64,000 bases of DNA from Gorsachius magnificus (GCA_034008185.1 CM067086.1:12400507-12464506); one strand, 5' to 3'. Positions 41,201-55,039 are shown, counted from the stretch's first letter. The notes: generated by a model not told the origin, from the letters alone. A program made the numbers and translations.

Positions 41201-43199
41201 GTAAATTATTACTACAGGTGCTGCAAAATCCAGTCTTTCGTTTCTGTTGATGTTTCTAACCTTAAGCAAACAATAAACGTATTGTATCCTGCATGCCAAA
41301 CTGAAGTCTTAATAAAAGAATTTATTCTTGGTAAACACGGCAGAATTAGGGCTGTATTGAAAATGGAATCAGGATTAGTGGTATTGAAATGCAGGGAATT
41401 TGATTTTTTTCCAATCTCCCCAAGGAACATGTTCTTAAATACTAGAAACAGAGCGTTAAGGGACTAAGAAAGGACTTAAGTGCTGCAAGTTTGAATTAAA
41501 ATTAGGGTTGCTCTTTCTTCAGTGGGACAGCTGAGCCAAAAAAGGTTTTTAATTTTTGAGTGTACTACCTCTAAAGCACTGCTGACAAGCAATTCGCGTG
41601 GTACTGCTGTCAAAAACTTAAGTTATTTTCATTTAATACTCCCATATGTCAACATTATTGCTTGCTCTATTATGCTGAAAGGCTTTGTGTGCAGACATGA
41701 ACCCGCTCCATATATCCAATTAACTAGTGATAATTAGTGGAATTACCCTGACAGCAGAGGCATTTTTTCACTATTCTCAAAATCATCTGCAGTAACAGAG
41801 CTTGTTCCACTGACGGGAAATATCATCCAAGACTGAAGGTGTTTGCTTTCATATGTATACATCTGTACATACACCATTGCTTTAATTTCTGTTTTCCCTC
41901 TGTCCCTTTTCCATAGCTTTCCTTTAAATTGTATGAAGATCTTCTCTTTCTCCTTGGGTAGCCACCAGGCACAAATAGTACTTCTCAGATTTTCTCATCT
42001 GACATTCCTGTTTGCCCCCAGCTGGAAGCAGAAAGGAGGTTGGGCTAACTTGTGACAGTAGAAGGGATCATCAAAATGCAACCAGTGTCTGCACTTTGTG
42101 TCTGGGAGCCATTCAGAGACTTCTGTAGTACCATGGGAAGCTGCATGGAAGGCCAAATTCTTATATGTGCTTTGTACATCACGTGTGGGACCTAAAATGA
42201 CAGTTCTTGTTAGCTGTGAATCTAACCCATGTATGCTTCAATTCTAACTTAAAAGAACTGTTTGTCCAGGCTATTTCCTGCTCTGTAATTCTCTTTCTGT
42301 GGCCCAAATTTTTATTGACCTCTGTAGCACTTCAGTAAAGTTTCAAATAAACTTCATTGTATTTTTGAATTGTCTTTCCAGAGGAAGTTCAATGGCCACT
42401 TTGAAAAGCATAGTTTGCAGTTTCAGCATCAATGGTCACCTTAATAAGACTTTCGGATCTGTATTTCATCCCTAGAGTGATCTATATGATGAAGGAAGAA
42501 AAAGGGTAAATGATAATACTTTTAAGAACTCAAGTATTTCCCCAAACACTGTTGGGGTTTTTTCCACTACAGGTAAGCAGTTTGTGCATTGCCTCTTAAG
42601 TCTTTGAGACAGTTACAGAACAAGGAACTTTAATTATAGTTAAGAATTACTCTGTTCAACTTCTTGTCCTTATTGCATTGTTTCTAGTGAGGTATGTACA
42701 ATACTGTGGTGAAATATTGGTGACTCCTTAGAAAAAAGATGCATACTTTTCCATGAGCTGCATATCCATCTTCTGCACCATCTTCTTCTCTGTCATCTGT
42801 CAACACAGTGTTCGTGCCAAAAAAAGAAAAATAAAAAAAATTTGTTGTTTCCAGCAAGCCAGAAACCCCAGTAACCAGAGTCTCCTTTCTCATCCTGCCT
42901 TTCTGACCACAAAATGTGGCTTTTTTGGAGAACATGACCTCTGACACAGCAAGGAGAAATGCTTTGCTGGTGAGCAAATGTCTCTGCTGAGATGCCACTC
43001 CTCAGCTTTTCAGTGTGGACAAGATGGGAGTGTTTTGGAAGTTCATGAGGAGAAAATTTTGTGTCCAGCAAGAATGGCCTCAGTCCTGGCTTTGTGGTGT
43101 TGGAGGAGGGAAGTTCTAAGGCTGGGGAAGGTGTCCTGGCTGTCCTTCCCAGCTTCTGTCTTTCCCCAGTGGAAAGGCAGAGGAAGCCCAGGCCTGCCT

Positions 43200-43215
43200 T
43201 GTGTGTGTGTGTGTG
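43200..43215 (+). repeat. (TG)8 microsatellite
   Basis: Eight perfect TG units in the inferred MICAL2 intron 1. It opens artificial CVCVC-type reading frames on both strands. Confidence 0.85.
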
Positions 43216-46065
43216 CAACACCTACTTCCACTGGTTTGCATCGCGCTAAAAATGTTTTCCTCCCCATCCCTTTGCCTCAGTGGCTCCTGCTGATTGTCTG
43301 TTCTGTCTTCTCACGGTTATCAGCCCTGGCACATGCTGCTTTTCTTCCTAGGTCGGTTCAGATACAGCTCTACTCTTTGAGCTTTATCTTCCTCCCTTCC
43401 TCGCTGGATGGAAACAGCTAAGGCTATAAAAATCTCCTGTCTGTGAGCAGAAAAGATACCAAATTGAAGAGCTTGTGATCAGGCTTGCTTATCAATTATG
43501 CCAGAGTTAACCTTTAAAGATAATTGTGTTATATGAACGTGATAACAGTCTTGTGGTGAGCTGAGGAAAACAATGGAGAGGAAGTATTGTTTTATAGCTG
43601 TTAGGTCAGTCTGAGTCTTTAGTAGCACTGCCGCAATAGCAACGTGAGTTTATAGCGATTAAGGAAACCTAATCTGGCTGCCACTCCCTTAGCTGAAATG
43701 TCTGAAATGGAATGTTTCACTGACACTTCCCCACTCATCAAGAAGCTATTCATAATTATTTAAAGAGAAAAGAAAAATACTGTGGCTTTTTTGTTACAAA
43801 AAATATCACAGGCAGGTATGGAAGTTGGGTAATGTGTTTATCCTTGATTTTAAATTTTTTTTCTGTGGGTCTTGAATCCTGGGGTGCCTGTATATGGAGC
43901 TGCTTAAGCTACTTTGTAGCATCTTACACTGTGCTATTGCTATCTTTAGTTGCCCTGTGTTGCCTTCCCCTTGTATAGCACTTGTGTGTAAAGCTGAAGC
44001 CTAAACAGCAGTGGCCTTTTCGCATGGCAGACCCCACCTTTCCCTTTCCCCTAGGGACTTCTGGATCTATTGGCTGGTTTTGGACTGACCTAAAAACTGC
44101 TGTGTAGCTCTGCATTCCCAAAGCCGGGGCTGGTTAGGGTCATGCTGGACCCCCCCTTGCAGCCACACTGGGGCAGCCAAGGTGGCCGGGCTCCCCCCTG
44201 CCGGCATGCAGTTGTTGGAAGGGTTTGCTCACTAATCATTGAGGACTTGAACCTGGAAAGGTGCTGGATGTCCTTAACTCCTTTTGAGTCAATGGGAGTT
44301 CATGGCACTCAGTTTCCTGAAAAATTAGACCTTTTGGAAGTCGGAGCATATAAAATGTTTGTGCTTTTACCTCACAAAGCCACAAAGCTCTTCAGAAAAG
44401 GGCATAGGGCATACTATAAATGAAGTATTCATAGGGGAAAACAAAAATTTCCTGACTTATTCTTGGCACCAAATATTTAATCATGACATTTGGTCTAAGA
44501 AAATGTACAAACTCTCAACATTGCCAATTTATTTTGCCCACAAACCAACAAGAAGACTGATGATGTGCACACAAAGGTTATGTATTTTGAGTGCAGCCAG
44601 GGAATGTGAGTATTCCAAATGCTTCCTTATATCTCCCCATGGGATCTCTTTAATAAGTTGCATAATATTTTTCTGTATTAGAGGATTGTAAGATAGGCAT
44701 GGTAGGCCTCTACTTAAATACACTGGTTATGTTTTCTCTTTTCTTCTTTGAAGGAAATGCAAGCAAGAGAATGAATAGTTTGTGAACAGTGTTAAATTAA
44801 AAAACATCAAAGGCCTTTCTAACAATTTATTCTAAAACTATCAGCCAACATATGATGTTCCAAGGAAAATAAATAATTATGTGGGAGGTTAGGCAAGCAT
44901 TGATTTAGTTTTTGATTTCTTGGACTAGTAGGTAAATCTTTAATAGCAAGAAAATGAATACATTACTTAAATCTCTGGACTTAAGTCCAGGTAGACCCTC
45001 TTCTGAGGATAACTTTATACATAACCTGTAACAATTTTCTTGGAAAATGTGAAAGCCACTTGGATAGATTTTCTATGGACCTTGGCTGACGCTAAGACGC
45101 TCCCTATTAGAGACTGAGAGCAAGGTTAAAGCAGGATAAGGGAGTGCTGCAATGAAAGTCTTTTAGTACTTGCAAACTTATGTTAATTTAGAATAGCATT
45201 GCTCTTACAGAATGTAAGGGTATTTATCTGGAATATCAGGCCCAGTTTGACAGTGATCATGTTACTAGGAAAAGCCAGTGGGGCTTAGTGGGCCAAACAG
45301 CATTACTTTATATCATCAGCACATGACAAGGTAAAACTCCAAATGCATAACTTTAGCATTTAACATGTGGAGACGTGGAGATAAAATTCCTTTCAATGCA
45401 CTAAAGCACTGAACCCATTCTCATTTTGGCAAGAGAGTTAGAAAAAAGGGGAGAGCTCTCTGTGGTTACTTGTTTTCTGTTTCTTCAGTTCTGGTGTAAC
45501 TTGTGATAATGTTTCTGCTTATTCTGTTTTGTGTGTCTTCTTGTGGCAAGTGATTGTGCCAACTCTAAATTGCTTTGGCTAAGCTGCGTGCTTGGCCCTA
45601 GTTTGTGCAACAGGAGAAAATTCCCTTAAGTAGTACTGACTTTTAGCTGCAGGTTTCTAAGAATTCTCAAGACCAAAACGTTACCAGAGATGTACTTGCT
45701 GTGACATAAATTCTGCTTGGGAAGACCATCTGGACATTTGTTTTTTCTTCATCTGTTATACAGTGCTTACCACTGAACAAAAATTAAAGAAATCCTCAGG
45801 TTCTCAGTGAAGCTGGTTGTTTTTGAAGCAGTAGGCTTGAGTTTGTTGGGTTTTTATAATAGTCTTTGTGAAGTACATGCCATGACAGCATGAGTATGTT
45901 ATGTTTGCTTGTAACACTTACCTTGGATGCCACTACAGACTTTTTGTACCTGGTTGTCCAATGGCCATGTGCTGTGGTTTTAGGTTCATATTGGATATAC
46001 AGTTTGTGGGTTTAATTTTGTAAGCAGAACCTGCTTTAACATGACCTGTGTTTTGTCTTTTCTAG

Positions 46066-46159
46066 GAATAACATGCTTGGAAGTACTTGGTAGTGTTGAT
46101 CACCTATACACCAGCACAACAGCTCCAGCTTAATCCTTTTCAAACACATCTCTCAGAAC
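46066..46159 (+). other. MICAL2: MICAL2 exon, 5' UTR portion with splice acceptor
   Basis: This is the noncoding 5' part of the first coding exon. A pyrimidine-rich run ending TTTTCTAG (AG at 46064-46065) forms a convincing acceptor, and a possible branch-point A sits in the CTTTAAC context at about 46039, 26 bases from the exon. The presence of an acceptor shows that at least one noncoding exon lies upstream. The segment contains a short upstream ORF at 46073-46093. The exon start is inferred from the acceptor, not from a transcript. Confidence 0.85.
46073..46093 (+). promoter_or_regulatory. Upstream ORF in the MICAL2 leader
   Basis: An ATG seven bases into the exon opens a six-codon frame (MLGSTW) closed by TAG, entirely inside the 5' UTR. 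The ATG has A at -3, so it could be used by scanning ribosomes. It ends 66 bases before the MICAL2 ATG, which allows reinitiation. It is read in the same frame as the main ORF but is separated from it by stops. Regulation is inferred only. Confidence 0.55.
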
Positions 46160-46423
46160 ATGGGGGAAAACGACGATGAAAAATACAGTCAAGCTGGCCA
46201 GATATTTGAAAACTTTGTACAAGCATCAACGTGCAAAGGTACTATTCAGGCCTTTAATATTCTCACTCGCCAACTTGAATTAGATCCTTTGGATAATAGA
46301 AACTTTTACACCAAACTGAAATCAAGAGTGACCACATGGAAGGCCAAAGCTTTGTGGAACAAGCTGGATAAAAGAGCAAGTCACAAAGAGTATAAACGCG
46401 GAAAATCTTGTATGACCACTAAG
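46160..46423 (+). CDS. MICAL2: MICAL2 first coding exon (residues 1-88)
   Basis: This encodes the N-terminus of MICAL2, a flavoprotein monooxygenase that oxidises actin methionines, depolymerises F-actin and (known of the family) promotes MRTF/SRF signalling from the nucleus. Seen: the peptide begins [19 protein letters not shown] and includes [23 protein letters not shown] and [10 protein letters not shown], which I recognise as close to vertebrate MICAL2; the MGEN start distinguishes it from MICAL1 and MICAL3. The ATG has A at -3 and G at +4, and an in-frame TGA at 46097-46099 rules out an upstream extension. The exon ends AAG|GTAAGTG after exactly 88 codons (phase 0). In the family this falls just before the GxGxxG FAD-binding loop, so the rest of the monooxygenase, CH and LIM domains lie beyond the window. 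The open frame continues about 10 codons into the intron but is not coding there. Confidence 0.95.
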
Positions 46424-49400
46424 GTAAGTGGAGAAGTTCAGTTTTGGATTTCATAGCTCAGAATCTTTTAAACTTATTTTTCTGCAGAAGCAAGGTTTAT
46501 ACCATCACATGCAATGTGTCCGTTCCTGTAGCTCTTCCTTTAATATACTTTTTGAAACAGGTTGATACCAACTGAATTTGACAAATTTTCAGGTAGTTTT
46601 GTTCTGCAAGTTTTGTGGAAGCACACAGCTTCTAAGAGTGGTCCTAAAAGCACCCTGCTTTCTAATCTGCCTCAATCATGGCAGAAAAGAAGTTTTCTTT
46701 CCTCTTTAGCATCGATCAGGCATAAGATGTAAACTTATGAGGCAGTGGGCTTAATTCATTCCAGGCTCACAAGAACTACTTGATTTATTAAACGCGGTTT
46801 TGCAAGATGCAAATCATACTATATTCAGCAGGCTCCTCTGTTTGCTGCTTGGTGCATGCTGTAAGAGACCAGGGCTGGCCAAATGGGTTTCAACAGTAGT
46901 TCCTAAACTGTTCTCTGGAAAGTGCTACTTGGAGGCCTGAGGATCCGTCTTTGTCATCTAGCATTGGCTCTAGCTGCTAAACGCAAAAGAAAATCCTGCA
47001 CTATTTAGGGATTTAAATACTTTCCTGTAACTGCTTTTTTGCAAGCAGAATGTGGATAATTACTATGTGGTAGTTACTAAAGGAGATGGTCTGCTTAGTT
47101 GTGGAAAGGATGGGGAATTATTTTCTCTTCAGCAGAGCATACAATACCATATTTTGATAGAGAGAACTAATGAATGTTGGTATAAATCTTGTTGATAAAA
47201 GTGTACAAAATACTCTCATACCACTTGTTTCATCTAGCTATCACAGCATATTTTTAATAGCTTTGTCTGAGAGCAATTCACTTCTTTACTGCAAGTGATA
47301 GCTAAAAGTTGCCCCAGGAAGGGTAAGTTTTAGGAAGCTACGTGACTGTATAGAAGTAGAACAGAAAGGAGGGGCACACTGGGGAGTAACTAGATACCAA
47401 ACTGGAGGACTTTTAAATTAAAACTATCCCTGAAGTGTTATTTTATGGACTCAGTAGACAGGCAGTGTTGAAGGCCTTTTCCTTCTTCCTTGCACCATTG
47501 CATTGAAACTTCCCAAAAGCACCAGGGAGAAGGACATTATGTTACCTTCAGTACATAGAGGCCTCTGGTTTTATTTATTCATTTTTAATAAGCTCCCAAT
47601 TATTATGAACTTTTTCTAAGGTAATAAATGTCCTTCCTATGGTTTTCTTTAGGAAATTAAGAGTGCCATTACAGCTATTTGCACTGCTTTCCTGACAGCC
47701 TCTGTTTTTATCCTTTCCTTTTTCCCGTCGTTTCCCTTTTTGACCTGTGCTTCCTTCCTCCCTTTTGTTCTTTTGAAAAGGCCTTAAACATATGTCACTG
47801 AGCATATTTGTGATGAAAACAGACAGGAAAGGCAAGGAATGAGAAAGTGTCTGATGATTAATAAATGATAGGAGATACTCCACACAGACCTCACCTACAC
47901 ATACAGCCCCGGGTCCAAATCTCTGTGGTTAGGTTAAGGAAATATTTGCAAAACAAAAAAGCAGTTATAAGAGCCAAGTGAAATATAAAAATGAAGTACT
48001 TCTTTCTTAAGTGTGACATTACAAAGCCAAGCCTGGTTCTGTGAAGTTCTTGAGCAAAGTGATTAATTTTTATATAAGGTGAGAAGACTCAAGGGAATCG
48101 ATTGGTACATAAAATACAGACTGTGTAATGCTTTACAAGGTTGCCAGGCAGAAGGCTAATCAACACCTTCCACGGCATTGAAAGTATGGTATTACTGCTC
48201 TTTGAGAGTAAGGATTTATTTTTAGTAGCATGGTGTAAGTATTTGCAGAAATTAATGGACATATCTATGATGCATATATGATCAAATTGCAAATGAATAT
48301 AGAATGTCTGTATATGAACAGTGTCTGTATAGATACTCTGTGAAATACTTGTAGATGTTCATTATGAACCTGGACCATGCCCAGACCCGCACTTGACTGT
48401 GTCATCACTGATTTAATGCAAGAAACATGAATCTTCAGATTGCTGCAAATGAAAGCAGTAACCGCAGTCTGCGGGCTCTGTGGGGATATCTACCAAACAT
48501 TCCTCGCATGTGAATCACAGTCTGCTGTGAAAGCCTATCTATGCAACATGAATGAGAGGAGACACAGTTGCGAGAGGACGGCGGACTCCCTGATCATTGC
48601 GGTGGTGTACTCTGACAGCCCCACTTACAGATAAGGAATTCTCAGAAATGTTGGCAGTCCAAACAAAATGCCAGTGCAGAGAGATTAGGCTACACTATAC
48701 ATACCACGATTTTCCTTCGGTGCAACTGGTGATTTTAAGTCTCTGTCTTTCTTGCCTGTTATGCCAGCTACCATTTTTAGTAATGAAGCAGGCAAACAGG
48801 AATGAGCAGGCTAAATCCTGACAGCAGTGCCCAGCGCTCACCTCTGTGGAGTTGCCCGGGGACTGGCTGAAGTAGATCATCCTGGAGTAAAAATCTTTCT
48901 TGTTAAAGCAGGATCACAAAATGAGCTAAGTGGATTTTTGCAATTGCAGTTCTGTAAACAGAGTTGCTCGTAGGCATCATTTTTAAAAAAAGGTATATGA
49001 CTTGTAGGCTTTATATGAGGTTGCGGCTGTGAGCTCTGTAGCTGAGTCTGCAGCTCACAGTTCCTCTCAGATATGGTTTTGCAATCTGTCTGGCTTCTCG
49101 CAATCTTCCCAATCTTTGGAGGAGATAAAGCAGACAAAATGCAATCAGGATCTAAACTACTCATGGTTGGGGTTTTTTGGTGGGTTTGGTTTGTGGTTTT
49201 TGCACAGTATTTAAGAGCTGAATGCCATACTTGTTGATTTTTGTGCTTTTAAAGTCTTCAGCCACACTTAAGTTACTCATTACAATATACACAAGTTTTA
49301 TACACACAGAACGTTCCACTCCAATTAAATAACAATAATCCTGTGTCTTAACTGCTCTTGAAGAACATTGCCAAGTATGGCTTTCAAAGTTTCTACAATT

Positions 49401-52178
49401 ATATGATTTTAAGCTGGATGAATAAAACCAGTTGAACAGTTTTCAAGAAGTTCAAACCTACTGCTATTTCAGAGTTGCCTTACTGTGGATTTTATTTTCC
49501 TTTTAATTCTTTGTAGAAGAAAAAAAACCCAAAGTGCTGCAGAAAGACATGCACAAAACTGGGGCAGAAACAAACTTTATTTGAAATGGTAGGAGTCCAT
49601 CTGTATGTATGTTAAATCTGTATCAAACATACGCTTCCTTCAATCACAAACTTGTAGAATGGGAATGAGTTACTGTTCAGAGTAGCTGTCTCTAGAGCTG
49701 GCATTTGCACAGGTCACCGGTATTAGCGAGAAACAGAAGTCTGTCCTAAGTAGCCAAAACTCTGGAAATAATTCTGTGATTTTTGCAAATATGTCTAGAA
49801 AAATAGCACAATTTTATTATCCTGGCAAAGTTTCTCTCTCATTTTCATCTTTTACTAATCAATGCAGAATAATCTGCTTGGAATCTGTAATGATTATTTG
49901 TTTCTTCATGGAATGAAACATAGCTAGACAATTGAAGAAGATTAAAGGTTTAACATATGTTGTTCACCTTGCTAGCACTTTGAATGTCTCTCTAAATTTT
50001 TGAACATGCAAAACATAATACGATGATGAACAAGAATTCATCCAGCTAGTTGTAGAGTGTACTCAGTAGCCTTTTTAAGACATGTGAGTGAGTGTTCTCT
50101 AAACGTTTATTTGAACCTCTCTGTATGGAGTAGATTCTTTACTTGATTTACTGGCAGTTTACCTGTGTAAATGATACAGATATGTGCATGCATATATATG
50201 AGGCTCCCACTGATGAGATGATGATAAGTATGTATATGTATCAGAGGGCAGGACCTGGCTCATGCTGTGCACCTGAAATTCTGGCTCTCCCACGGCTGTA
50301 GATTCATGCTTGAGGAGAGCAGAGATTGCTGCACATGAAGACATCCCGGGCTTACTCTGAAGGGAGGCGTTGATTGTCTAAAGCACGCCAACGTGGTGGT
50401 GTCTTCCCCCTCAAACACGTATGCTGTTTTTTCAAAACAAGCTTACACTTGAGGAGAACTAAGGAAACTTTGTTTCAAGTGCTAATGTGTATTTATCAGC
50501 TGCTTTGATAGACCCAATGGTGTTGCACGCTGCGGGGAGGGCAGTGGCAAATTCCTGTGCATGGCCCTGGTCTTCTGAGCATTGTCTCTGTTGTAGACCC
50601 CACCTTGGGCACGGTTCCTGGGCAGAGGACTGGTACAGTCTGAGCAGTGGTTTTGAGGCCTAGCTGGACAACATTAGCATAAAGCAAGTAAATAAAATTG
50701 AGCTAAGAAGTTTTGAGTGCTATGTATATAAATACATACATATGTGGATTTGTAGGTATGTGTGTATATATATCATGTAGATTCCTGAAAAACAAATGAA
50801 ATTATCTTGAACTCCGTCCCTGTTGGCCTCTTTGGTTTTCCTCATTCATGACATAATAGATTATGTTCCCTTCCAAAAACTCCTGTTGGGAAACTTATTG
50901 CAAGAGAATGACCACATTTCCAGGCCTTGTATAAAAACCCAGTGGCTCTTTGCAGTAGCATCATATGGTGCCAGTCCTACCCGGACTCAGCAGCATTGGC
51001 GCCTGTGCTGTAGGAAGGGCTCCACGGGCTCCTCTGGTGGGGTGCTGCTTTAGCCGAGGCAGCATTACAGGGAGTGTGTGGCTTGAGGGGGGATGGAGCA
51101 GAGGGGAGTCAGGGGCCAGGGTGTGAGTCAGCTGAAGAGGAGCCCCGGGTCAGAAATGGGGATGGAGGATGGAGTGTTTGTGACTGACTCAGCACTGGCT
51201 CTGAGCCTTGTCTCCCAGTACTAACCACACTGGCTTACCCACGAATGATAAAACTGGACGGTCTTTATCTGCAAAACCCCTTCCGCTCCTTTTCATATTG
51301 TCTCCATTTCCAAAGACTGTCGAATGTATGCTTTGGGAGTTAGTAAAACCTACTTTGCCTGGTGCTCTCCTCCCCACAGAGCTGAGAAAGGGAGAGGTGC
51401 TGCCATGTTACGTAGCCATAGGGTAATCAGCAGGATGAGGAGTGGATGCCAGGTCTTTTACCTAGTACCTTGTTATTAGGTAGAAATTGGATTCCTACCA
51501 GTCCTCAGTTGTTTACAAACATCCTAATCTTCAGTCTTGCCCCTCATAGTAAATAAGGCAGGTTGGCTTCTAGATGTCTTCCTCTCCCCTCTCTCCACCT
51601 TCCTCTCTAGCGCTAAACAAATACTTGTCTCTTAGTTAAGCAAATCATACAGCATGTGTAAACCTGCTGTTATTGTGGCTAAATTTCCTCCTGAAGTGCT
51701 GGCATTTGTTGATCCTTTAGAGGTAACTCGGATTTTCAGCCACGTTTCTCCAGCGCTGTATGTACTTGTACAGAAGTCAGTGAGTTTGTGTGTTCAAGTG
51801 TCATGATTGATTGTGTCCCACGAGACAAATACTTGGTTTTTTAAGAGAGTAATTGAATTGTAAGATGAAAGAAGGGAATGCCAGTTGTGCTCCAACTCAA
51901 AAATATCCTTATTATAATGAAAACTTTAATCTGTTTATTCTATAAAGGGTGAATATCCAGATGGCACATCCATTTTGCTGGACATACTAATCTCTTCAAA
52001 ATAATAATTGAAATGGGGAGATTTCCAAACTTGATAATCTAGGTTTATAATGAATACACAAAACTTATCTTAGATGTATTAGATAGCATTGCTAATTCTC
52101 TTACATATTAAAATTAAAAATGTTTATAGGAATTTTAGTGAATGAAAGGTTGTGACTTCTCACAAAAAACTTCCAGCT

Positions 52179-52181
<3 letters not shown>

Positions 52182-52208
<27 letters not shown>
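52182..52208 (+). repeat. Poly(T) run of 27
   Basis: An uninterrupted T27 lies in the MICAL2 intron. It could be the reverse-strand poly(A) tail of an old retroposed sequence, but the flanking bases (52209-52400) show no recognisable gene or repeat, so it is called simple repeat. Confidence 0.9.
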
Positions 52209-52210
<2 letters not shown>

Positions 52211-55039
52211 GCAAACACACAATGCTTGGACAGCAGAATCCAGAACCTATTGAGGTGTTGGGGGTATTAAGGCCCACGTATTCTACTGACTTTTTAAGTG
52301 GCACCTGGGTGTGTTTGGTATGCTTTAAAGACAAGCTGTTTATTTTGGTATCTGTGCTTCTTTGCTTTTGCCTTGTAGGACAGGGCACCTAAAGCCTTGC
52401 TCAGGATTTCCATTGTAAACTTACTCTCAAGAATTTTAGTAAGTAACTCTTAGAAAGTTATTTCAAAGCAATAGAAGATATGGGACTAATGGGAATGACT
52501 GGTAAGGAAGATTTGTATGAGACAAGGGGAGAAGCAGCAAATTGCCTATGAATGTGCAGTGAAACGATGGTTGTTGAACACTATCTATGCATTCATTTCT
52601 CTAGGGATTTTTAGAGTGGGTATGGGGAGAAGCTTGGGCGATGACAGGACACGCAGCAGACAGGGTTCTTTGAAAAGAAAACAAAGTATTTGACTGAGCT
52701 ATGTTTTAAACTGAGATTGGGCCAAATTACATCAGCAAAAGCAAATGTTTGGCATGTGATCTGGTAATGAAATCACTTTATTTTTATTATCCTACAGACA
52801 TTTCCACAAACACGCAATTTTTCAGATTTATCAGTCGTGAAAAGCAATGAAGCCTGGACAAAGTAACATAATCAAACAGCCTAAATAAGACTTTTTCAGG
52901 CATTGGGGAGTTTTAAAATTTTTGGCTTGCAAGATAACAGTAGCTTTACATCTGTACTATAAGAGCACTGTACTGTTTCTCTGTCCCTTGCTTAATGGCT
53001 TTGCAAGTAATTGACAGAAGGGAACTGTCCCACCCTGACCTGATTTCCTAGATATTTTATGAAGCTTCCCACAGGGAGTGACACTCAGTTACTTTCACAC
53101 AAAACACTACTATTGTCACCACAGGTGGCTTAAGTTTGAATGAAACAAAAGGTTATGACAGGGCACCTTGCCGTAACTATGGCTTTGTAATGGTGCTGGG
53201 TTTGACAGTGTGAAGCAGCCGGGCTGTGTATCCATCTGCCAGGCAGGGCAGTATGTGCAGGGTGAGGGGTGCTCTCGCCTGGCCCCCCCGCTCACTGTCC
53301 CTGCCGACGCTTTGCCAGGGTCTCAGGCCTTTCCCCTGGCTTCAGAGCGGCCCCGATGGTGCCAGATGTGGTGGTTACAGGTTTGTTGTTAGCTACGTTT
53401 CCAGCTTCGCTCTGGTAATGTTTGTGTACTGATAAGTGAGGAAATACATAACTTTTGCTACCAAGAAGTGATTAAACACTTGGCTGCTAAAAACCAGATT
53501 TCAGACAATAAGGCAATTTCCTGTCTCCTACAGTTCAGGTCCTTCCCTAGGTTCCCATGTCTGTCCTGAGAACTGGGGTTTTGGGGATGTGGTTGCTCTC
53601 TTTTCTCTTTCTGCTGACAAATCTAATTCTACATTATTTTCTGGTTTAGGTACTTGTGCAGATCACTTTTAATACACGTTTGGTAGAATGTAGAATACCA
53701 CACTTCTAAGACATGCTGTATAAGAAGTGAAAATGTAAAATATTTTAGTTGAAGCTGATTGTCTTGAGCAAATAACAGAACTTCTATTTGTATTTTCTCT
53801 CTACAAAGCCTTAACAGTGATAGAGTTGTGTTGAAAAAAAAATTTAACTGGAATCTGTTGTCATGACAAAGTAGAAATTCCCCTTTAATGCCCTTGGAAT
53901 TGGGTTAATTTGCCTTACTTTCTCTGCTACAGTGTTTAAAGGTGGATTATTTTGTGTCTGTCCGTTCTCAAAATTCCCACATTCCCTAACATGTCTAGTT
54001 GATGCAGGAAATCTGTTTGTATCTGCAAACAGCCAGGTTTCTGCAGACTAACGTAGACACCTGTTTGCCATTTCAGGTCTCTAGGATATTTGTGTCTTAA
54101 CCTATGTATCTGATGAAAAGTGCTTTTTGAAAAATAATCCTAATTTATACCATAATTTGACATTATTACAGTTTTCTAATTCTTCAGTCTTTTAACCTTT
54201 TCCTCAGGTCGGGAATGTTTGGATGAGTTTAAGCTGTATTTTGAAACAAACCTAGAGTAGGGGAAAACCACATATTTCTGCGGTGAGAAAGCCTTTGCAA
54301 GTGAGAGCTGTTGTCCGGGCAGCTGGGCGCATTTTGCTTCAAATCTTCCTGACCTGAGAGAGTCTGGCAGGTACCCAAATGGGCCTTTGTTTCGTTCTGG
54401 GTCCTGGGTGGTGGCAGAGAAGGACAAGCATTATATCATTTCAGCTAATGTAAGAGCTGTACTTCATATCTACAGAAGTTTTAAATTAGAAATGCATATG
54501 AGCTGTGAGCCTGTTATACTCTACACTGGTAGATGAGGCTTGAAGGGGTGAAGTGGGTAATGGTGACATCTTGCATTGTTTGTGAACGCTACAGCCAGAT
54601 ACAGGTATCTTCCTCCTTTACAAAGAAGTTGGCCCAGCGTGTCTGAGGGAAGCTGAAGTTGCAATTCTGACTTGACCATCACAGAGCCCTTGCTTTAACG
54701 AGTGAACTTGTGAATATGGTTTACATTATGTCACACAGGCAGCTAAAGAGCTGTACTTACGGTGGTGCTAGAAATAGTTTGCTGCCAGGCTGGGGAAATG
54801 CATTAAATGGGATTTCAGTGATTCCTGTTGTAGACTGGTGCTTGTCATACTTATTAAAAATTTGGGTGCTGGATTGAAGGGGTACAGATGTAACCAAACT
54901 TGAATGAGCTGCAACTGCTTTGAAACACTGGATTAGAATTTTTAAAAATCCTGAAAAGTTGAAAGAGTGGTCTGAGTTTAAGAGGATAAAATTTCTAAAA
55001 GCTACTAGAAAATTATGAGCCTTCTAACAAAGGAGTGCA

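Larger units (their letters stand above)
22785..46065 (+). other. MICAL2: Inferred MICAL2 intron 1
   Basis: This lies between the CpG-island exon candidates and the acceptor at 46065. It carries CR1 tails at 34.6 and 38.1 kb, T-rich tracts, a GT repeat at 43.2 kb and a recursive-splice-like site at 42572/42573. GC content rises locally near 29.45-29.70 and 38.25-38.47 kb without clear coding signal. No other gene was recognised. The intron assignment depends on the CpG island being the MICAL2 start. Confidence 0.55.

Noticed and set aside
42978..43421. 147-codon + frame with minus-strand overlaps of 142 and 74 codons
   Set aside because: Composition is biased by a (TG)8 repeat and open frames exist on both strands. 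No signal, domain or splice context supports it.
46424..46456. Extension of the MICAL2 open frame by ten codons
   Set aside because: It lies past a perfect AAG|GTAAGTG donor, where the family continues with the FAD-binding loop instead.
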